From Leucobacter sp. (GTDB lineage: Bacteria > Actinomycetota > Actinomycetes > Actinomycetales > Microbacteriaceae), in NCBI GenBank assembly GCA_031178565.1, contig JAPSIU010000002.1:1-38163 (forward strand): 38,163 bases of DNA. Reading direction: 5' to 3'. Below the pieces are notes generated by a model. It saw only the letters and a list, made by a program, of their open reading frames with translations. It did no database searches and was not told the origin of the DNA. Shown one piece after another: positions 6,410 through 14,709 of the stretch. A program made the position numbers and the translations under genes. The number at the start of each line of letters is the position of its first letter. Position 1 is the stretch's first letter.

Positions 6410-7426
6410 ATGAGGAAGCACCTTCTACGGAGCGCGGCGCTGGTCACGGCGACGGGCCTGCTCCTCGCAGGATGCAGCAGTAATAACAACGGCGGCGCGG
6501 GCGATGGGGGCGGGGCGGAGGAAACACTCACTCTCCGCGTCAGTCACGTGAACCCACCCGACAGTATCGACGGCAAGATCGTCGATGAGGTCGCCGAATC
6601 GGTGAACGAGAAGAGCGGCGGATCGCTCGAGCTCGAAGTGTATCCCTCTGGCCAGATCGGAACCACCGGCGACACCGCCGAGCAGGCGGCGAACGGCGAG
6701 AGTGTGATCGGGTACATGGACGCCTCGATCATCGCGCAGCTGGGGGCGGACGACTTCGGCATCCTCGGCGGCCCGTTCCTCTTCGACGATCTCGAAAGCG
6801 TGAACAATTTCCTGGCATCGGATCTGTTCGCCGAGATGTCAGACCGCGTCGCGGAGGAGCACGGTATTCGTCTCCTGTCGCTGGGTTGGGTCGACGGACC
6901 GCGCCACATCTTCGGCAAAGAGGCCTACCCGAACCCGGAAGACCTCGAGGGTGTGAAGTTCCGCACTCCCCCGGTGGATGTCTGGACCGAGACATTCAGC
7001 CTGCTCGGCGCCGTACCGACCGAGGTCGCGAACACCGAGACCTACAGTGCACTCGAGCAGGGCGTGGTCGACGCTGCGGAAGGCCCGGTCAACGGCACCT
7101 ATCCGCAGCGCTGGCAGGAACCCGCGAACCAGGTGACGCTCACCGGCCACTTCCGCACGCTGCTCGGCTACGGCATGAGCGAGCAGGTGTGGCAATCGCT
7201 GACGGAGGATCAGCAGGAGCTGCTGCGCGACGAATTCGTGGCGGGTGGCGAGGAGGCCCAGGCCGGCTACGAGGCCGCCGTCGAGGAGACGATGCAGAAA
7301 ATGGAAGAAGAGGCGGGGGTCGAGTTCCACGAGGCCGATATCGAAGCGTACCGCGAGAAGACCGCACCCTTCTACGACAAGTACGGCGATCTCTACGACC
7401 AGGTCCGGGAAGCCTCCCAGGGCTGA
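6410..7426 (+). CDS. dctP: TRAP transporter substrate-binding lipoprotein DctP
   Basis: A 338-residue extracytoplasmic solute receptor of a tripartite (TRAP) transporter, which delivers an organic acid-like ligand to the DctQ/DctM permease using an ion gradient. The N-terminus MRKHLLRSAALVTATGLLLAGC is a lipoprotein signal with lipobox LLAGC at Cys22. The DctP core is clear: VKFRTPPVDVWTETFSLLGA (around residues 185-204) holds the conserved Arg that binds the ligand carboxylate. A VANTETYSALEQGVVDAAEG segment typical of the family follows. ATG 6410 has GAGAAGG just upstream; the frame to 6341 would overlap the operator and is rejected. Its membrane partners are encoded about 5 kb away rather than next to it. 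A hairpin follows the stop, probably lowering expression of the downstream dehydrogenases. Confidence 0.92.
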   Translation: MRKHLLRSAALVTATGLLLAGCSSNNNGGAGDGGGAEETLTLRVSHVNPPDSIDGKIVDEVAESVNEKSGGSLELEVYPSGQIGTTGDTAEQAANGESVIGYMDASIIAQLGADDFGILGGPFLFDDLESVNNFLASDLFAEMSDRVAEEHGIRLLSLGWVDGPRHIFGKEAYPNPEDLEGVKFRTPPVDVWTETFSLLGAVPTEVANTETYSALEQGVVDAAEGPVNGTYPQRWQEPANQVTLTGHFRTLLGYGMSEQVWQSLTEDQQELLRDEFVAGGEEAQAGYEAAVEETMQKMEEEAGVEFHEADIEAYREKTAPFYDKYGDLYDQVREASQG

Positions 7427-7437
7427 TCGGCACGACG

Positions 7438-7466
7438 GGCGGGGCGCATCGCGGGTGCGCCTCGCC
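7438..7466 (+). terminator. Intercistronic hairpin after dctP
   Basis: GGCGGGGCGCA (7438-7448) and TGCGCCTCGCC (7456-7466) form an 11-bp stem with one G-U pair and a 7-nt loop, without a T tract. Such hairpins after binding-protein genes commonly stabilise or attenuate the polycistronic mRNA. Confidence 0.55.
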
Positions 7467-7492
7467 TCTCCATTCCACTCGGGAGGGCACCC

Positions 7493-8941
7493 TTGACCCA
7501 CTACGGCCACTTCATCGGCGGCTCGTTCGTCCCCGGAACGGACTTCGACGAGAACCGCAATCCCTCAGACACTCGAGACATCGTAGGCCTCTACGCACGA
7601 GGCGGCGAAGCCGACATCGACGCCGCAGTCGCGGCCGCAGAGGCGGCCTTCCCCGCGTGGGCGGGCGCTTCTCTCTCCGTCCGGTCCGAGGCTCTCCGCC
7701 GCATCGCCGACGGCATCACCGCGCGACAGGGGCAACTGGCCGACATGCTCGCTCGGGAGGAGGGCAAGACCCTCGGCGAGGCCATCGGCGAGGTGCGTCG
7801 CGCCGCAGCGACATTCGCCTACTACTCCGCTGAGATCCTGCACGCCCGCGGCGCAGTGTACGACGGCCTCGCCTCCGGCCAGAGCATCGAGACCGTCCAC
7901 CGCCCGCTCGGTGTCATCGGTATCATCACCCCCTGGAACTTCCCGATCGCGATCCCCGCCTGGAAGTCTGCGCCGGCGCTCGCCTACGGCAATACGGTGG
8001 TCCTCAAACCCGCCGAGCTGACACCCGGGACGGCCTGGCTGCTCGCGGACGTGATCCGTGAGAGCGGTCTTCCCGACGGTGTCTTCAACCTCGTAATGGG
8101 ACCCGGACGCGTGATCGGTTCACGTCTCTGCGAATCGGCGGGCGTACGTGCGATCACCTTCACCGGCTCCTCCGACGTCGGGCGAGGAGTCGCTCGCTCG
8201 GCCGTCGAGCACGGACTCAAGAAAGTGCAGCTCGAGCTCGGCGGGAAGAATCCCCTCGTGGTGATGGACGACGCGGACCTCGGGACGGCCGTCGCCGCAG
8301 CGCTCGACGGGGCCTACGGAAGCACTGGTCAGCGCTGCACGGCCTCGAGTCGGCTCATCGTTCACGATGCGGTGCACGACGAGTTCGTGACTGCGCTCGT
8401 CTCGGAGCTGCAAACGGTCACCGTCGGGGATGCACGTGCGGCGGGCACTCGCATGGGTCCGGCCGTGAGCGCGGAGCAGCTCCAGCAGGATCTCGACTAC
8501 ATCGGGCTCGGCGGCGAGGAGGGTGCCGAGCTGGCGTTCGGCGGCGAAGCGCTGCATCTCGCAACTCCCGGCCACTTTCTCCAGCCGACGCTACTCACCG
8601 GAACCCGCAACGACTGGCGGATCAACCAGGAAGAGATATTCGGCCCCGTCGCCACCGTGATCCGGGTCGACGACTACGACGAGGCGGTAGAGTTCGCGAA
8701 CGATGTCGACTACGGACTGTCCGCGGGCATCATCACTCGCTCACTCGCCCGCGCACGCGACTTCTCCGCTCGCAGTCAGGCCGGACTCATCTCGGTCAAC
8801 CGCTCGCCGGCCGGCTCGGAGTACCACGTCCCCTTCGGAGGCGCGAAGGCGTCGAGTTACGGGAGCCGGGAGCAGGGCACCGCGGCCCGCGAGTTCTTCA
8901 CCACCACCTCCACCATCTACACCCACCCCGGAGAGGTCTGA
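7493..8941 (+). CDS. NAD(P)-dependent aldehyde dehydrogenase (KGSADH-like)
   Basis: A 482-residue aldehyde dehydrogenase oxidising an aldehyde to an acid. All key motifs are present: PWNFPIAIPAWKSAPALAYG (about 142-161) with the oxyanion Asn; ELGGKNP (about 248) with the general-base Glu; GQRCTASSR (about 282) with the catalytic Cys; and EEIFGPVATV (about 382). The C-terminal SPAGSEYHVPFGGAKASSYG followed by SREQG is close to that of alpha-ketoglutarate semialdehyde dehydrogenases, which act on short dicarboxylic semialdehydes in sugar-acid pathways. Start TTG 7493 is chosen for its GGGAGGG ribosome binding site; no ATG or GTG lies nearby. It follows dctP and precedes a dehydrogenase by 3 nt, so all three are likely one LacI-controlled operon. 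The actual aldehyde is unknown. Confidence 0.9.
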   Translation: MTHYGHFIGGSFVPGTDFDENRNPSDTRDIVGLYARGGEADIDAAVAAAEAAFPAWAGASLSVRSEALRRIADGITARQGQLADMLAREEGKTLGEAIGEVRRAAATFAYYSAEILHARGAVYDGLASGQSIETVHRPLGVIGIITPWNFPIAIPAWKSAPALAYGNTVVLKPAELTPGTAWLLADVIRESGLPDGVFNLVMGPGRVIGSRLCESAGVRAITFTGSSDVGRGVARSAVEHGLKKVQLELGGKNPLVVMDDADLGTAVAAALDGAYGSTGQRCTASSRLIVHDAVHDEFVTALVSELQTVTVGDARAAGTRMGPAVSAEQLQQDLDYIGLGGEEGAELAFGGEALHLATPGHFLQPTLLTGTRNDWRINQEEIFGPVATVIRVDDYDEAVEFANDVDYGLSAGIITRSLARARDFSARSQAGLISVNRSPAGSEYHVPFGGAKASSYGSREQGTAAREFFTTTSTIYTHPGEV

Positions 8942-8944
8942 GTC

Positions 8945-9898
8945 ATGCCGCAGCTCCGCGTCGTCCTCCAGGAGTCCATCGATCACGACGGTGTCGCTCG
9001 GCTCGAGAAGGCCGGAGCCGATGTCACGGTGCTCGACGGGGTCGAAGACCCCCGCCTCTCCGACGCGCTCTCGCAGGCGGACGCCCTGATCGTGCGCTCC
9101 ACGCGAGTGGATGAGGCTCTGATCGCTCTCGGACCCGGGCTGCGCGTCATCGGTCGCCACGGCGCCGGACTCGACAACATCGACCTCGCAGCGGCGGCGA
9201 GACGCGGCATCCGCGTCGTGAACACGCCCCGAGCCAATACCGAGTCCGTGGCCGATTACGTCATCGCGGCGACGTTCCATCTGCTCCGCCGATTCGATGC
9301 CGCGCGCGAGCAGCTCTCGAACGGGGGCTTCTCCGAACCGAGCTCGCTTCCGGGTCAGGTGCAGCGGGCCGGACTGCTGGGGAGGGAGATCCGAGGAGCC
9401 CGTTTCGGGCTTGTCGGGGCCGGTGCGATCGGCCGGGCCGTTGCAGGCAAAGCCCTCGCGCTCGGAGCGACCGTCGAGGCCTACGACCCCTTCGCAGACC
9501 CCGCGGCGCTGCTGGACGCGGGGATCCGGCCGCGAGAGGATCTCGACGCGCTCATCGCGCACTCCGATGTGCTGAGTCTGCACCTGCCCGGCGGCCCCGA
9601 GAACCTCGGGATCATCGACGCACGGCGCATCTCCCTCCTGCCGCGGGGCTCCGTGCTCATCAACGCGGCTCGCGGCGGGCTCGTCGACCACTCGGCGCTC
9701 ATCGAGGCCGTCCGCTCGAGGCGCCTCCTCGGCGCGGCCGTCGATGTCTACGACCCCGAGCCGCCGAAGCAGGATGAACCGATCCTGCACGAGCCGAACA
9801 TCCTCGCGACGCCGCATCTCGCAGCGATGACCGAGGACGCCGTGCGGCGCATGGCCGTGGACGTGGCCGACGCGGTGCTTCGCGCTCTCTCGGAGTGA
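8945..9898 (+). CDS. D-isomer-specific 2-hydroxyacid dehydrogenase
   Basis: A 317-residue NAD(H)-dependent dehydrogenase of the SerA/2-hydroxyacid family, interconverting a 2-hydroxy acid and a 2-keto acid. The Rossmann nucleotide site is FGLVGAGAIGRAV (about 155-167). The catalytic Arg lies in the INAARGGLVDHSALIE segment (about 239), the acid Glu in YDPEPP, and the catalytic His in LATPHLAAMTEDA (about 286-298). The N-terminal substrate domain includes the GRHGAGLDNIDLAAAARRGI segment usual for the family. The ATG is 3 nt after the aldehyde dehydrogenase stop, so the genes are translationally close. A shared hairpin terminator follows. Hydroxypyruvate, phosphoglycerate or other 2-hydroxy acids are all possible substrates. 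Confidence 0.88.
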   Translation: MPQLRVVLQESIDHDGVARLEKAGADVTVLDGVEDPRLSDALSQADALIVRSTRVDEALIALGPGLRVIGRHGAGLDNIDLAAAARRGIRVVNTPRANTESVADYVIAATFHLLRRFDAAREQLSNGGFSEPSSLPGQVQRAGLLGREIRGARFGLVGAGAIGRAVAGKALALGATVEAYDPFADPAALLDAGIRPREDLDALIAHSDVLSLHLPGGPENLGIIDARRISLLPRGSVLINAARGGLVDHSALIEAVRSRRLLGAAVDVYDPEPPKQDEPILHEPNILATPHLAAMTEDAVRRMAVDVADAVLRALSE

Positions 9899-9901
9899 TC
9901 C

Positions 9902-9926
9902 CGCGGGGCGACGAGGTCGCCCCGCG
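9902..9926. terminator. Bidirectional hairpin between convergent operons
   Basis: CGCGGGGCGA (9902-9911) and TCGCCCCGCG (9917-9926) form a perfect 10-bp stem with a 5-nt loop. It sits exactly between the stops of the plus-strand dehydrogenase and the minus-strand ThDP enzyme. Confidence 0.7.
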
Positions 9927-9939
9927 CACCGCGCGGGTC

Positions 9940-11625
9940 CTACACCCGCCTCAGCACTCCGTCTGCGATCCGCAACGTGGGCGAGATGTCATTCACGCTC
10001 GTCCGCAATTCGATCACCGCGGGGCCACCGCGTTCCAGCACCAGGTCGACCGCCGCGGTGAAGCCGGCGAGGTCGCTGACGGAATGACCCGGGATACCGT
10101 ACCCGCGGGCGACCGCCGCGAAGTCCGGATTCGTCAGCGAAGTGCCGCTGACCCGGCCGGGGAACTCCCGCTCCTGATGCATGCGGATCGTGCCGTACGC
10201 TCCGTTGTTCACGACGATGGAGATGACCGGCAGATCCCGAGCGGCAACGGTGGCGAGCTCCATGATGCTCATGCCGAAGCAGCCGTCACCGCCGAACACG
10301 ACCGCCGGTCGTCCCGCGCCGAGCACCGCAGCGGCCACGCCCGCCGGAAGGCCGTAGCTCATGGCGCCGTTCGCGGGTGCGAGCTGCGTGCCGTAGCGGC
10401 GGTATCTGAAGTAGCGATGCACCCAGATCGCGTAGTTGCCCGCTCCGTTCGCGATCGGCGTGCCCTCGGGGAGGCGGTCCGACAACCACGCGACGGCCTC
10501 CGCGAGCAGATCTCCCGCTGTCGGCCGCAGCCGCTCTTCGAACGCCGCGCGGGCAAGCGCGGTCCGCGCAGCCCAGCGCTCGCCATCGACCGACACCTCG
10601 CGGATCGAGCGCAGTGCCTCCCCCGAGCTCGCGAGGAAGGCCTCATCGGCGTGGAGGTACCGATCCAGATCCGTTTCGGAGTGGGCGACGTGCACCACGC
10701 GTCGCTCCGGCGAGGGTGCGAGAAGCGTGTATCCTCGCGTGTCGACATCGCCGAAATGCCCTCCCAGGCCGATCACCAGATCCGACTCCTCCACGAGTCG
10801 CACGACATCGGGCTCGACCGAGAGGCTGAGGTGACCGACGTACGAACGGGAGTCGTTGTCCATCAGGTCCTGGCATCTCCACGCGGCGACGACGGGGAGC
10901 TCGTTTCGTTCGGCGAAATCGGCGATTGCCGCGTGCTGCTCGGTCCCCCAGCCGCCCCTGCCCAGCACCACGAGCGGTCGGCGCGCGCGTTCGAGCTCCT
11001 CTGCGAGCGTCGCCGCGAGGCCCGCCACTGAGCCGCGCTCCGCGAGCACCACCCGACGAGGTGGTGTCGGAGCGACCATCTCGTAGAGCATGTCCTCGGG
11101 GAGCTCGATCACGACCGGGCCGGGCCGCCCGGTCGTAGCGATGCGTACCGCTCGTGAGATCGTCTCCGGGATTCGCGCAGCGACGTCGATCGTCGCGACC
11201 CACTTCGCCATCGACGAGAACACCTGGTGCGAGTCGAACTCCTGAAACGCCCCCCGGCCGCGATCTCCGCGTGCGATCTGACCGACGAAGAGCAGCAACG
11301 GCGTCGCGTCCTGGTCCGCCGTGTGCACCGCGATGGCCGCGTGCATCGCTCCGGGCCCGCGAGTGACGAAGCAGACCCCCGGCCGACCCGTCAGCTTTCC
11401 CACGGCCTCGGCCATGTGGCCGGCGGGCGATTCGTGGCGGCAGACGGTGAGGTCGGCGTCGGCGAAGTCGGCGATGGCGTCGAGCACCGGCAGGAAGCTC
11501 TCTCCGGGCACGCAGCTGTAGTGGCGGAGTCCCTGGTCGAGCAGGCTCTGCACCAGCAGATGACCGGCGCGCACGGCTGTCCTCTCCGTCGGCTCCGTCT
11601 CGAGGATCGCACGTTCGCGGTTCAT
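9940..11625 (-). CDS. Thiamine-diphosphate-dependent enzyme (acetolactate synthase-like)
   Basis: A 561-residue ThDP enzyme with the three-domain layout of acetolactate synthase and 2-keto acid decarboxylases. The N-terminal Pyr domain has CRHESPAGHMAEA with the ThDP-activating Glu at about residue 65, then a VTRGPGAMHAAIAVHTAD segment. A central domain (about 190-340) follows. The C-terminal PP domain contains FGGDGCFGMSIMELATVAAR, followed by a VVNNGAYG element (about 440-475), the GDG...N metal/ThDP motif. Family members either join or decarboxylate 2-keto acids. No regulatory small subunit or ilvC-type neighbour is present, so a catabolic role rather than branched-chain biosynthesis is likelier (inference). 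It overlaps the upstream dehydrogenase gene by 4 nt, forming a two-gene operon. Confidence 0.87.
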   Translation of the reverse strand: MNRERAILETEPTERTAVRAGHLLVQSLLDQGLRHYSCVPGESFLPVLDAIADFADADLTVCRHESPAGHMAEAVGKLTGRPGVCFVTRGPGAMHAAIAVHTADQDATPLLLFVGQIARGDRGRGAFQEFDSHQVFSSMAKWVATIDVAARIPETISRAVRIATTGRPGPVVIELPEDMLYEMVAPTPPRRVVLAERGSVAGLAATLAEELERARRPLVVLGRGGWGTEQHAAIADFAERNELPVVAAWRCQDLMDNDSRSYVGHLSLSVEPDVVRLVEESDLVIGLGGHFGDVDTRGYTLLAPSPERRVVHVAHSETDLDRYLHADEAFLASSGEALRSIREVSVDGERWAARTALARAAFEERLRPTAGDLLAEAVAWLSDRLPEGTPIANGAGNYAIWVHRYFRYRRYGTQLAPANGAMSYGLPAGVAAAVLGAGRPAVVFGGDGCFGMSIMELATVAARDLPVISIVVNNGAYGTIRMHQEREFPGRVSGTSLTNPDFAAVARGYGIPGHSVSDLAGFTAAVDLVLERGGPAVIELRTSVNDISPTLRIADGVLRRV

Positions 11626-12581
11626 GCGCCGGCCTCCCCCGCGAGGATCGCGGCGATGTGAGCGGCGGCCCCCGAGTAGAGGGCCGCCGTGGCCTCCGGG
11701 GTATCGAAGGCCACATGGGGCGTCAGCACGGTGTTCGGTGTGCGACGCTGAGGGTCATCCGGGGCGAGCGGTTCGGGCTCGAAGACGTCCGCCGCGTAGC
11801 GGATCCGGCCCGCGCGGGCCGCGGCGTGCGCCGCCCCGACGTCGAGGACGCCGGCACGAGCCGTGTTGACGAGGATCGCTCCCGGCTTCAGCGAGGCGAT
11901 CAGTTCGGACGAGATCAGGCCACGGCTCTCCGCCGTGAGTGCGAGGTGCAGCGAGACCGCATCCGCGCGCGCGAACAGTTCCGCCAGCGGCGCGAGCGCG
12001 GTCCCGGTCCCCTCCGTCCGCGCGCCCAGCTCGGCGCTGCGATTCCATCCGATGACCTCCATGCCGATGCCCCGTCCGAGTTCCGCCATGCGACGTCCGA
12101 TCCCGCCGAGGCCGACGACACCGAGGGTTTTGGCCCGCAGCAGCGCTCCGCCCAGCGGATCCCATTCGCCCCTCCGCATCGATGCATCGAGACGAGGGAT
12201 CTCGCGCGCTGATGAGAGCAGCAGCGCGAGTGCATGCTCCGCGACGGAGTCGTCGCCGTATCGCTGGACCGTGCGCACTTCGATGCCGCGTTCGGCCGCG
12301 AGGGGAAGATTGATATGGTCGGCCGCTCCGGTGCCGAGGAAGACGATGTGGCGAACGCGCGGGAACGCCACGAGCGCCCGGTCGGGGATGCCCCAGCCCG
12401 CGATCACGACCTCAGCGGCGCCCACCCGGTCGAGCCAGACTTCCGCGCTTCCGGGGGCGCCGTAGTGGACGGAGACATCGGCGGGAGCGATGTCCTGCGA
12501 GAGGAGGGCATCCTCGAGCAGCTCGCGGTCGTCGGGGCTCCCGTCCGGGTGGACGATCCTGTAGCCGGCTTCTTCCGTCAT
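11622..12581 (-). CDS. 2-hydroxyacid dehydrogenase, second paralogue
   Basis: A 319-residue NAD-binding 2-hydroxyacid dehydrogenase. The Rossmann loop is LGVVGLGGIGRRMAELG (about 152-168). ILVNTARAGVLDVGAAH (about 236-252) holds the catalytic Arg, followed by an FEPEPLAPDD segment with the Glu. TVLTPHVAFDTPEATAALY (about 281) holds the His. The protein is only distantly similar to the dehydrogenase at 8945-9898, so the two probably differ in substrate rather than being a recent duplicate. A strong AAGGAGG ribosome binding site precedes ATG 12581. The gene leads a two-gene operon with the ThDP enzyme. It is divergent from dctQM across the LacI-type operator 2, suggesting both directions respond to the same regulator. 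Confidence 0.87.
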   Translation of the reverse strand: MTEEAGYRIVHPDGSPDDRELLEDALLSQDIAPADVSVHYGAPGSAEVWLDRVGAAEVVIAGWGIPDRALVAFPRVRHIVFLGTGAADHINLPLAAERGIEVRTVQRYGDDSVAEHALALLLSSAREIPRLDASMRRGEWDPLGGALLRAKTLGVVGLGGIGRRMAELGRGIGMEVIGWNRSAELGARTEGTGTALAPLAELFARADAVSLHLALTAESRGLISSELIASLKPGAILVNTARAGVLDVGAAHAAARAGRIRYAADVFEPEPLAPDDPQRRTPNTVLTPHVAFDTPEATAALYSGAAAHIAAILAGEAGA

Positions 12582-12661
12582 CGCGCCTCCTTGCGCCGTC
12601 GCTGGCCCGCGTCGGGTCTCAGCCGCACGGATTCTTTCGGGTGTGCAGATTCACGACTTAG

Positions 12662-12675
12662 TGGTAACGTTATCA
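12662..12675. promoter_or_regulatory. LacI-type operator 2 (upstream of dctQM)
   Basis: TGGTAACGTTATCA has a single mismatch to TGATAACGTTATCA. It lies in the divergent interval between the dehydrogenase/ThDP operon and dctQM, 69 nt before the dctQ start. Confidence 0.75.
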
Positions 12676-12743
12676 AAATCGAGTCTAGCGTGTTTCGACA
12701 CCCGGGCAAAGATGCATCCGCTCGATGATTGGAGAACAACGAA

Positions 12744-13403
12744 GTGCCCTCTCAATCCACGGCCGGCCGGAAGGCCCTGCGCGCGCTCGGAGCGGCGGCC
12801 CGATTCATTGAGGAAGACCTCCCGGCCGCTCTGCTCGCGATCTGCGTCGTCCTGCTCTGCACCGACGTCGTGGGCCGATATGTCTTCAACCATCCGTTCG
12901 TCGGCGCCGGATCTCTCGCCATGGTCTGCTTCGTCTGGGTCACCTACATCGGCTCCGCCGCCATCGCCCGTCGGGGTCGCCACATCGTGATCGACGTGCT
13001 CACCGATCGGTTCTCCCCGAGGCTCCAGGCCATCGTCCAGATACTCGTGCAGATGCTCGTGCTCGGGATGATCTGCTACGTGATCGGTTACGCGTGGAAT
13101 GCACTGCTCAACACCCGCTTCGTCGAGATCCCGGGGATCGGCATCAGCCGCCGCGTGATCACTCTCGCGTTGTTCATCGGGTTCCTCCTCATGCTGGTCT
13201 ACGCCGCGCGCGACCTCGTGCTCGCGTTCCGCGGAGCTCTGACGGGCTCGTACTCCGTGCGCACCGACGACGACGAGTTCGAATCCCTCAACACGGCCTC
13301 CCCCACTCGCGCCGGCTACGAACCCCCTGCCGAGGTCACCGAAGCCGTGTTCATCAAGGAGGCCCTGGACGAGGACGACCGGCCGAAGGGAGACCGTCGA
13401 TGA
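12744..13403 (+). CDS. dctQ: TRAP transporter small permease DctQ
   Basis: A 219-residue small membrane subunit of a TRAP transporter. Four transmembrane helices are visible, at roughly residues 27-47, 56-76, 97-117 and 137-157. They carry the DctQ-family pattern VVGRYVFNHPFVGAGSLAMV and a FVWVTYIGSAAIARRGRHI segment. A charged C-terminal tail (about 170-219) is longer than usual for the family. I prefer the GTG at 12744, with GGAG nine nt upstream, over a TTG at 12729 that would contain this ribosome binding site within the coding sequence. The stop overlaps the dctM start by 4 nt (ATGA). The receptor partner is most likely the dctP at 6410, which shares the same operator type. Confidence 0.88.
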   Translation: MPSQSTAGRKALRALGAAARFIEEDLPAALLAICVVLLCTDVVGRYVFNHPFVGAGSLAMVCFVWVTYIGSAAIARRGRHIVIDVLTDRFSPRLQAIVQILVQMLVLGMICYVIGYAWNALLNTRFVEIPGIGISRRVITLALFIGFLLMLVYAARDLVLAFRGALTGSYSVRTDDDEFESLNTASPTRAGYEPPAEVTEAVFIKEALDEDDRPKGDRR

Positions 13404-14680
13404 CACTCGCGATCCTCATCCTCGTGATGCTCGCGCTCCTCGCCCTCCGGGTGCCGGTCTGGGCCTCGCTGCTCACGGTCTCAGTCGGGTACATGGCCTT
13501 CGAGGGCGGCGGAGGAGGCGCGCAGGTGATCCAACGCCTCACAAGCGGCCTCGATTCGTTCCCGCTGCTCGCGGTGCCCTTCTTCATCCTCGCCGGCGTC
13601 ATCATGGCCGGCGGGGGCGTAGCCGACAGGCTGATGGGCTTCGCGACGACGCTCGTCGGCCACGTGCGGGGAGGGCTCGGCCAGGTGAACGTGCTCAACA
13701 GCCTCTTCATCGGCGGGATGTCCGGCTCGGCGAACGCCGACGCGGCGATCGACGCGAAGGTGCTCGTGCCGATCATGCGCAGGCAGGGCTACACCAACGC
13801 CTTCGCCTCGGCGATCAGTGTGGCCTCGGGATCGATCAGCCCGATCCTGCCGCCGAGCATCGGCCTCATCCTCTACGGCGTCCTGGGCAACGTCTCGATC
13901 GGCGACCTCTTCATCGCCGGCGTGCTCCCCGGCATCCTGATCGCGATCGCGCTCTCGGTCACCGTGTGGATCCTTGCTCGGATCAACGACTTCCCCCGGG
14001 CGCACGACCATCGCCCGACGCTGCAGCAGATCTGGATCGGGTTCCGGCGTTCCTTCGGTGCGCTGCTGATGCCCGTGCTCCTGCTCGTCGGGCTGCGCCT
14101 CGGGATCATGACCCCGACCGAGCTCGGCGCGGTGCTCGTGGTCTACGCTCTTGTCCTCAGCATGTTCGTCTACAGGCGAATCACCTGGCGAGACATCCCG
14201 CGCCTCCTGCGCGAGGCCGTGCTCACCACCGGGGTCGTCATGATCATCATCGCGACCGCCTCGGTGTTCGGCATCGTGGTGGCCTACGAGCGCATCCCGG
14301 ATCAGCTCTCCGAGTTCCTGCTCGGGATCTCGGACAACCCGCTGGTGCTCGTGCTCATCATCAATCTGATCCTGCTGATCCTCGGCATCTTCCTCGAGTC
14401 GTCCAGTCTCATGATCATCCTGGTGCCCGCGCTCGCGCCGCTCGCACTGGAGCTCGGCATCGACCCGGTGCAGTTCGGCGTGATCATCGTGCTGAACCTC
14501 TCGATCGGATCATTGACCCCGCCGGTGGGCACGGTCGTCTACACCGTGGCCGCCATCACGAAGGTGTCGATCGCAGCCTTCACCCGGGCGTTCATCCCCA
14601 TGTTCATCGCGCTCGTGGCCGTACTGCTCGCGGTGACGTTCATCCCGCAGCTCACGACGTGGCTGCCGGCCGTGCTCTGA
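13400..14680 (+). CDS. dctM: TRAP transporter large permease DctM
   Basis: A 426-residue polytopic membrane protein with about 12 hydrophobic segments, the transport subunit of a TRAP system. The N-terminus MTLAILILVMLALLALRVPV is followed by the family segment LDSFPLLAVPFFILAGVIMA (about 48-67). A VNVLNSLFIGGMSGSANADA region (about 95-115) is highly conserved in DctM. Later comes ASGSISPILPPSIGLILYGV, the conserved 'PPS' loop, and near the C-terminus GSLTPPVGTVVYTV. Length is normal for the family. ATG 13400 overlaps the dctQ stop, so translation is coupled. The gene converges on the lacI gene, whose stop lies 29 nt beyond. Confidence 0.93.
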   Translation: MTLAILILVMLALLALRVPVWASLLTVSVGYMAFEGGGGGAQVIQRLTSGLDSFPLLAVPFFILAGVIMAGGGVADRLMGFATTLVGHVRGGLGQVNVLNSLFIGGMSGSANADAAIDAKVLVPIMRRQGYTNAFASAISVASGSISPILPPSIGLILYGVLGNVSIGDLFIAGVLPGILIAIALSVTVWILARINDFPRAHDHRPTLQQIWIGFRRSFGALLMPVLLLVGLRLGIMTPTELGAVLVVYALVLSMFVYRRITWRDIPRLLREAVLTTGVVMIIIATASVFGIVVAYERIPDQLSEFLLGISDNPLVLVLIINLILLILGIFLESSSLMIILVPALAPLALELGIDPVQFGVIIVLNLSIGSLTPPVGTVVYTVAAITKVSIAAFTRAFIPMFIALVAVLLAVTFIPQLTTWLPAVL

Positions 14681-14709
14681 CGTCGGGGCGGAGGCGCCTC
14701 GGGTTCCGG

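Noticed and set aside
8741..9817. A 358-codon minus-strand open frame opposite the 2-hydroxyacid dehydrogenase
   Set aside because: Antisense shadow of a gene with clear Rossmann and catalytic motifs on the plus strand.
9940..11625. Naming the ThDP enzyme ilvB
   Set aside because: No ilvN, ilvC or leucine/valine genes nearby and it is paired with a catabolic dehydrogenase; substrate cannot be fixed from sequence.
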